A DNA stretch of 9,627 nucleotides from Syntrophobacterales bacterium (GTDB taxonomy: Bacteria > Desulfobacterota > Syntrophorhabdia > Syntrophorhabdales > WCHB1-27), in NCBI GenBank assembly GCA_017881765.1, contig JADGQN010000157.1:1-9627 (forward strand), read 5' to 3'. The translations under genes were made by a program, and so were the position numbers. Shown piece by piece: positions 5,766-9,627 of this stretch. Each line of letters opens with the position of its first letter. Within the stretch, counting starts at the first letter, position 1. The notes beneath the pieces are model-generated. The model made no database searches, was not told the DNA's origin, and was given only the letters and a program-made list of their open reading frames with translations.

Positions 5766-7268
5766 TTACGAGTCCTCTTCCAGGACACTCCGCTTTTTCT
5801 GGATGAAGGGAATGACCGAGGAAACGAGCAGAAAGACGGAAACAAACAGGCAGACGGCGGATATGGGGTGGGTCACAAATACGGCCAGGTTCCCGTCGGA
5901 CAAGATGAGCGCCTGGCGGAGGTTCTGCTCCAGTAACGGCCCCAGCACAAAGGCAAGCACGAGGGGCGCCGGCTCGTAATCTATTTTTCTGAATCCATAC
6001 CCGATGAGCCCAAATAAGATCATCACGTAGATATCAAAAACATTGCTGCTTATGCAATAAGCACCTATCAGACAGAAGAGCAGGATGAGCGGAAAGAGTA
6101 TATTGTAAGGAATCTTGAGCACGCGCACCCAGATGCCGATGAGGGGCAGGTTGAGGATGAGGAGTAGGACATTGCCCACGTACATGCTCGCCACAGTTCC
6201 CCAGAATATTTCCGGGTGCTCGGTGATCATGAGCGGTCCCGGTCTGAGGCCGTGGATCATAAGTGCGCCGAGGAGTAATGCCATAACGACGTTGGGCGGT
6301 ATGCCCAGCGAGAATAAGGGAATGAATGCCCCGCTCGTAGCCGCGTTATTTGCCGCCTCAGGACCTGCTACCCCTTCTATGGCTCCTTTGCCAAATCTCT
6401 CCGGCTCTTTCGAAAGCTTCTTTTCCATCGCGTAAGAAACGAAAGAAGAGATGACGGCACCGCCACCGGGCAGGATGCCCAGGAGGAAGCCGACAAGCGA
6501 TCCGCGGCCGATCGGTTTGGCCGACCGTCGCCAGTCATCCTTGTTGGGCAGGAGGTTTCTGATCTTTGTTGAGAGGACCATTCTTTCTTCGGGTGTTTCA
6601 AGGTTCAGAAGCACTTCGGAGATACCGAAGAGGCCCATGACGAGGGGCACGAGACCCACGCCATCCTGCAGTCCGATCAGGCCGAAGGTAAAACGGGCCC
6701 TGCCTGTTACGATATCCTGGCCGATGAGGCTCAAGAAGATCCCGGCGCCGGCCATCAACAGCCCTCTTAAGATAGAACCGTGCGTGAGGTACATGAGCAG
6801 GGAGAGGCCAAGGCACATGAGCGAAAAATACTCCGCAGGTCCGAACTTGACCGCAAACTTTGCGAGAGGGTTGGCCATGAGCATCAAGCCTACGAGACCT
6901 ATCGTGCCGGCGATGAAGGAGCCGAAGGCCGCGATGCCGAGGGCAGGCCCGGCCCGGCCTTGACGGGCCATCTGGTAACCATCTATGCAGGTGACAACCG
7001 ATGCAGCCTCGCCCGGGATGTTAACGAGGATCGACGTGGTCGAGCCACCGTACATGGCGCCATAATAAATGCCGGATAGCATGATGATTGCGGCGACGGG
7101 AGACATGCCGAACGTTGCCGGCAACAAGACCGACATCGCCCCGACAGGCCCGATGCCCGGAAGCACGCCGATGAGGGTCCCGATGAAAACACCGACGAAG
7201 CAGGCAAACAGGTTCATTGGCTGCAACGCCACGCCAAATCCGTAAAGAAGATCGTGAAGAATGCTCAT
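5766..7268 (-). CDS. tctA: TTT transporter large membrane subunit TctA
   Basis: This is a 500-residue, highly hydrophobic polytopic inner-membrane protein, the usual TctA length. It forms the channel of a tripartite tricarboxylate-type transporter, moving a substrate delivered by the periplasmic TctC protein. Family signatures appear in both halves: GVLPGIGP at 34-41 and YGAMYGGSTTSILVNIPGE at 69-87 in the first, GILPGGGA at 264-271 and GPEAANNAA at 302-310 in the second, reflecting the internal duplication of the family. The frame stays open 53 codons further upstream, but that part is hydrophilic, lies over tctB, and does not resemble the family. The ATG at 7268 is therefore preferred. It begins 7 nt after the tctB stop, so translation is probably coupled. 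The substrate is not determinable; citrate-like or other carboxylates are typical. Confidence 0.93.
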   Translation of the reverse strand: MSILHDLLYGFGVALQPMNLFACFVGVFIGTLIGVLPGIGPVGAMSVLLPATFGMSPVAAIIMLSGIYYGAMYGGSTTSILVNIPGEAASVVTCIDGYQMARQGRAGPALGIAAFGSFIAGTIGLVGLMLMANPLAKFAVKFGPAEYFSLMCLGLSLLMYLTHGSILRGLLMAGAGIFLSLIGQDIVTGRARFTFGLIGLQDGVGLVPLVMGLFGISEVLLNLETPEERMVLSTKIRNLLPNKDDWRRSAKPIGRGSLVGFLLGILPGGGAVISSFVSYAMEKKLSKEPERFGKGAIEGVAGPEAANNAATSGAFIPLFSLGIPPNVVMALLLGALMIHGLRPGPLMITEHPEIFWGTVASMYVGNVLLLILNLPLIGIWVRVLKIPYNILFPLILLFCLIGAYCISSNVFDIYVMILFGLIGYGFRKIDYEPAPLVLAFVLGPLLEQNLRQALILSDGNLAVFVTHPISAVCLFVSVFLLVSSVIPFIQKKRSVLEEDS

Positions 7269-7275
7269 ACGTTGC

Positions 7276-7743
7276 TTACCACCAGGGGAAGATACCCCTC
7301 GGGAGCTGGCTTTTGAGCCACACTTCAAAAACCAGATACGTGAAGACAACGCTGAGAGACGATGCCAGAAGCGGGGATGCCCAGCGCCGGCCGGATGGGT
7401 TGTAAAAGAGGCCAAAGAGCACGACAAACGTCGTGATGATGTAGCCCGCTAGATTGAGGAATAATGCATAGAAGAGAAGAAGAGCCAGAGTGTAGGTCAG
7501 TTTGAATGGCGCGCTCTCCAGGAATCGCGTGGGCGCCGTTGCATCTGCCGCCTTAAGCTTCTGCTGTTCAGGCCTCCTGAATACGGTTACAAGCGCGCCG
7601 ACGCCTATGATAAAGAGGCCGGCCGCAAAGGCGACAAAGCCTACCCCCGGCTCATTGAACCTGCCGACACCCGTCCGGTACGACCACGCGCTGATGATTA
7701 CTCCGATGAATATCCATACCGGCCCCTCAAGCAGTCTCAGCAC
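7276..7743 (-). CDS. tctB: TTT transporter small membrane subunit TctB
   Basis: This is a 155-residue protein with four predicted membrane segments (about 8-24, 32-56, 78-104 and 121-146) and a polar loop near 57-75. The pattern and length are those of TctB, the small integral subunit that partners TctA. TctB proteins diverge strongly in sequence, so the call rests mainly on topology, size and position between tctC and tctA. The start is GTG at 7743-7741, preceded by AAGGTGGAG. A repeat-bearing gap of 142 nt separates it from tctC, while tctA follows after only 7 nt. Confidence 0.85.
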   Translation of the reverse strand: MLRLLEGPVWIFIGVIISAWSYRTGVGRFNEPGVGFVAFAAGLFIIGVGALVTVFRRPEQQKLKAADATAPTRFLESAPFKLTYTLALLLFYALFLNLAGYIITTFVVLFGLFYNPSGRRWASPLLASSLSVVFTYLVFEVWLKSQLPRGIFPWW

Positions 7744-7775
7744 GACTCCACCTTGAACTCGCTAACAACAGGATC

Positions 7776-7833
7776 GTTTCGAGTTACGAGTTCCGGGTTA
7801 CGAGTTAAAGGCTCTTAACTCGCAACTCGAAAC
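7776..7833. repeat. Element C: GAGTTA/AACTCG dyad repeat between tctC and tctB
   Basis: A 17-nt arm at 7776-7792 (GTTTCGAGTTACGAGTT) matches its inverted partner at 7817-7833 at 16 of 17 positions across a 24-nt loop. The loop holds a further GGGTTACGAGTT copy. The degenerate unit recurs as CGAGTTA, CGGGTTA and AACTCG. A second degenerate series with AACAC units follows at about 7857-7882. On the minus-strand operon this stem-loop lies immediately downstream of the binding-protein gene. No T run follows on that strand, so it resembles a stabilising or attenuating intercistronic hairpin more than a full terminator. Confidence 0.7.
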
Positions 7834-7885
7834 TCGTAACAAGCCCTTTTTTACTCAACACGTAACACTCGACACATAACACTAG

Positions 7886-8881
7886 TCACTCTTTATTTAT
7901 AACCAGCCCCTCTTCTTTGAAGAAGACCTGCAGGGCGTCCTTGTATTGATTGATCGATTTTTCGAAGGCCTTCGTATCCTCGAAGCTCACCTGGGTGCCC
8001 ATGCCATGGATCTTGGCTCGAAACTGCGGCTCCCGGGCTATCTTCCCAATCACATCATTCAGCTTCTTGACGATCTCATCCGGCGTGCCTTTTGGCGCAA
8101 AAACCCCGAGATAGGCGCCGAACGCAAACTTGTAGCCCAACTCAACTATCGTAGGGATGTTCGGGGCAAACTCAGCCCTTTTTTCAATGAGGAGCGCGAG
8201 TACTTTTATCTGCTTCGCATCAACCAGCGATATCACCGCCGGGTAAGCGGGCGTACCGGCTGGTACGTGACCGCCCAGAATAGCGGGTACGATCTTGGTG
8301 TCGCCGTCAAAGGGTACGTCGATCAAATTTATGTTTTCGGCCTTAGCAATGCTCTTCATCACCAGGTAGCCCTGTGTACTTCTACCATGGATCCCGATCT
8401 TTGCTCCGGGGTTCTTTCGCGCGTATTCGACGAGGTCTTTGACACTATTTATCGGTGAGTCACCTTTTACGGCGATGGTGAGAACCGGGATGCCGACCTT
8501 GGATACGGGCTTGAGGTCCTTGCTGGAAAATGGCGCTTCATAGAAATAGGTATAGACTTCCGGTATGCTCGCGGATGAAGGAAAGAAACCAATCGTGTAA
8601 CCGTCAGGCTTTGCGGAAGCTACCGCATTACCACCGATGGTTGTCGATCCGCCGGGCCTGTTGACAGCCACGACGGGCTTCTTTAAGTATCTCTCCATGG
8701 CTTCCGCCAATGCGCGAGCGCCGAGATCGGTTACTCCTCCCGGTGGATACGGTATGATGAGTGTGATCGCCCGGTCAGGATACTCTGCTGCCGCGGCCCG
8801 ATCCGCTGTACTCAGCGTCAGCATGAGTGCCACAGCCAAAAGAACAAAACCAGATATCTTTATCACATCACCCTTTCTCAT
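7886..8881 (-). CDS. tctC: TTT transporter periplasmic substrate-binding protein TctC (Bug family)
   Basis: This is a 331-residue binding protein. It has a basic N-terminus, a hydrophobic core and an AAAA cleavage region, with the mature protein expected to begin near E33. The mature start YPDRAITLIIPYPPGG is the characteristic first strand and loop of the Bug/TctC family. Further family segments are PGGSTTIGG, KPDGYTIGF, DVPFDGDTKIVPAILGGHV and GVFAPKGTP. Length is full. Bug proteins capture a carboxylate, or occasionally another small acid, in the periplasm and deliver it to TctAB; the ligand cannot be told here. GGGGGGAGGG lies about 6 nt before the ATG. It sits 58 nt downstream of a second, truncated tctC and is followed by the dyad repeat and tctB. 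Confidence 0.93.
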   Translation of the reverse strand: MRKGDVIKISGFVLLAVALMLTLSTADRAAAAEYPDRAITLIIPYPPGGVTDLGARALAEAMERYLKKPVVAVNRPGGSTTIGGNAVASAKPDGYTIGFFPSSASIPEVYTYFYEAPFSSKDLKPVSKVGIPVLTIAVKGDSPINSVKDLVEYARKNPGAKIGIHGRSTQGYLVMKSIAKAENINLIDVPFDGDTKIVPAILGGHVPAGTPAYPAVISLVDAKQIKVLALLIEKRAEFAPNIPTIVELGYKFAFGAYLGVFAPKGTPDEIVKKLNDVIGKIAREPQFRAKIHGMGTQVSFEDTKAFEKSINQYKDALQVFFKEEGLVINKE

Positions 8882-8939
8882 CTCCGACCCTCCCCCCTTT
8901 TTTTCTTCTCACATCAGTTCGCCTTCATCTATATAACCT

Positions 8940-9162
8940 TCACTTCACCAGTCCCTCTTCTTTGAAAAAGGCCTGCAGGTTCTCTTTGTAGAGGTTTACC
9001 GTTTTCTCGAAAGCCTTGGTCTCCTCGAACAATACCTGTGTGCCCATCTTATGCATCTTGTCACGGTAGTCTTTTTCTTGAGATACCTTCGCCATTACAT
9101 CGCTCAGCTTCTTAACTACAGCGTCCGGAGTGCCCTTTGGTGCAAAGATGCCAAAAAAATGA
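8940..9162 (-). pseudogene. C-terminal remnant of a second tctC, cut at a sequence junction
   Basis: About 72 residues from FFGIFAPKGTPDAVVKKL to the TGA at 8942-8940 are clearly homologous to the end of the neighbouring tctC. Shared segments include FAPKGTPD, MGTQV, TKAFEK and FFKEEGLV. Upstream of the FFGIF codons (about 9155-9165) the similarity stops. The frame can be extended to an ATG at 9257, but those extra residues do not look like a Bug protein and lie antisense to a sulfatase-like sequence. The remnant lacks the signal peptide and most of both lobes, so it cannot bind ligand. It is a tandem paralogue lost at a breakpoint, or an intact gene truncated by a chimeric assembly. Confidence 0.8.
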
Positions 9163-9627
9163 TGGGTCCCAGCGAGATCGAGCAAATGTTCCTGGCCTCC
9201 ACGCTGGGACGGGTGATCATCGACCTGGGTTGGTTCCCGAAAATATCCGATAATCAAGAGCTATATCGATATCATTATATGCAGACGGAGTATCTCTTCA
9301 GCCAGTTGCCGGAGATCCCCAACCTGCCGGGCAAGAAGTTTGTATTTGCGCATATCATGGTTCCACACCCACCTTTCGTATTCGGTCCCGACGGGTCGTT
9401 TAAGACCAACCCTCTGCCGTATTCGTTGCTGGATGGGACCAACTATCCGGGTACGCAACGTGGATACATCAACGGCTACCGCGACCAGGTCGAGTACGTG
9501 GACAAGGTGATGGAGCAGGTGATCACGGATATTCTGTCACGCTCATCACCTGCACCAATCATCATCATCCAGGGTGACCATGGTCCCGGAGCGTACCTTT
9601 ACTGGAATTCAGAAGAAAAGACCAAAC
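9162..9627 (+). CDS. Sulfatase-like hydrolase, both ends missing in this window
   Basis: A plus-strand frame (codons starting at 9162, 9165 and so on) stays open to the right edge. It reads like the middle to C-terminal part of an alkaline-phosphatase-superfamily sulfatase or phosphoglycerol-transferase-like enzyme. The recognisable segments are FVFAHIMVPHPPFVFGPDG (from 9342), YRDQVEYVDKVM, and PIIIIQGDHGPG, where DHG is the late metal-ligand motif of the family. The N-terminal metal site and nucleophile region are absent. The frame continues leftward without a stop into the antisense of the tctC remnant, so no true start is visible; ATGs at 9159 and 9162 lie right at the junction and have no ribosome-binding site. 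Homologues are often membrane-anchored enzymes acting on surface polymers, which is inference here. Confidence 0.7.
   Translation, partial: MGPSEIEQMFLASTLGRVIIDLGWFPKISDNQELYRYHYMQTEYLFSQLPEIPNLPGKKFVFAHIMVPHPPFVFGPDGSFKTNPLPYSLLDGTNYPGTQRGYINGYRDQVEYVDKVMEQVITDILSRSSPAPIIIIQGDHGPGAYLYWNSEEKTK

Noticed and set aside
6451..6963. 170-codon plus-strand ORF over tctA
   Set aside because: Arg/Pro/Lys-rich antisense shadow of a conserved membrane protein, with no start signal.
7269..7427. 53-codon N-terminal extension of tctA
   Set aside because: It is antisense-like, hydrophilic sequence lying over the tctB coding region, whereas TctA proteins begin close to the first hydrophobic segment encoded from 7268.
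7946..8458. 170-codon plus-strand ORF over tctC
   Set aside because: Antisense shadow of the conserved binding protein; no domain recognisable.
9261..9458. 65-codon minus-strand ORF at the right edge
   Set aside because: It is the shadow of the sulfatase-like frame on the plus strand, which carries the recognisable motifs.

Overview
The window reads as about 9.6 kb of a mid-GC bacterial genome. It carries a tripartite tricarboxylate transporter (TTT) operon, a very large zinc-ribbon/class III cyclase/ATPase/TPR protein, a metallo-beta-lactamase-fold hydrolase, and a tiny ribbon-helix-helix gene coupled to a lysine-rich micro-ORF. The gene set and the degenerate intergenic dyad repeats suggest an anaerobic deltaproteobacterium (Desulfobacterota or a Syntrophorhabdus-like syntroph). 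That placement is inference from gene style only; no marker gene is present.

Left part (1-1205). The N-terminus of a probable SAM-dependent methyltransferase runs off the left edge on the minus strand. It is separated by a hairpin-rich intergenic element (about 149-359) from a divergently transcribed MBL-fold hydrolase (466-1125), which has a clear sigma70-type promoter. A 10-bp dyad follows and probably separates this gene from the convergent small operon.

Middle-left (1279-2116). On the minus strand, a 65-aa ribbon-helix-helix protein is followed 2 bp later by an 18-aa peptide ORF made of PAKKKA repeats. The micro-ORF's strong Shine-Dalgarno lies inside the last codons of the RHH gene. The RHH promoter overlaps a perfect tandem heptamer, a candidate autoregulatory operator. 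Upstream lies a 421-bp element bounded by imperfect inverted arms, with several perfect hairpins inside.

Centre (2117-5470). One 1117-aa protein on the minus strand combines a double zinc ribbon, a class III nucleotidyl cyclase with nearly all catalytic residues, an AAA-type ATPase and a long TPR array.

Right part (5766-9157). The TTT operon tctC-tctB-tctA lies on the minus strand. It is preceded by the C-terminal remnant of a second tctC. A third dyad repeat sits between tctC and tctB, where it could separate expression of the binding protein from the membrane subunits.

Right edge (about 9158-9627). The tctC remnant abuts, head to head, a 5'-truncated sulfatase-like gene on the plus strand. 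Both genes lose their N-termini at the same point, so this is either a genuine rearrangement breakpoint or an assembly chimera. No rRNA, tRNA, CRISPR array or transposase gene was recognised.
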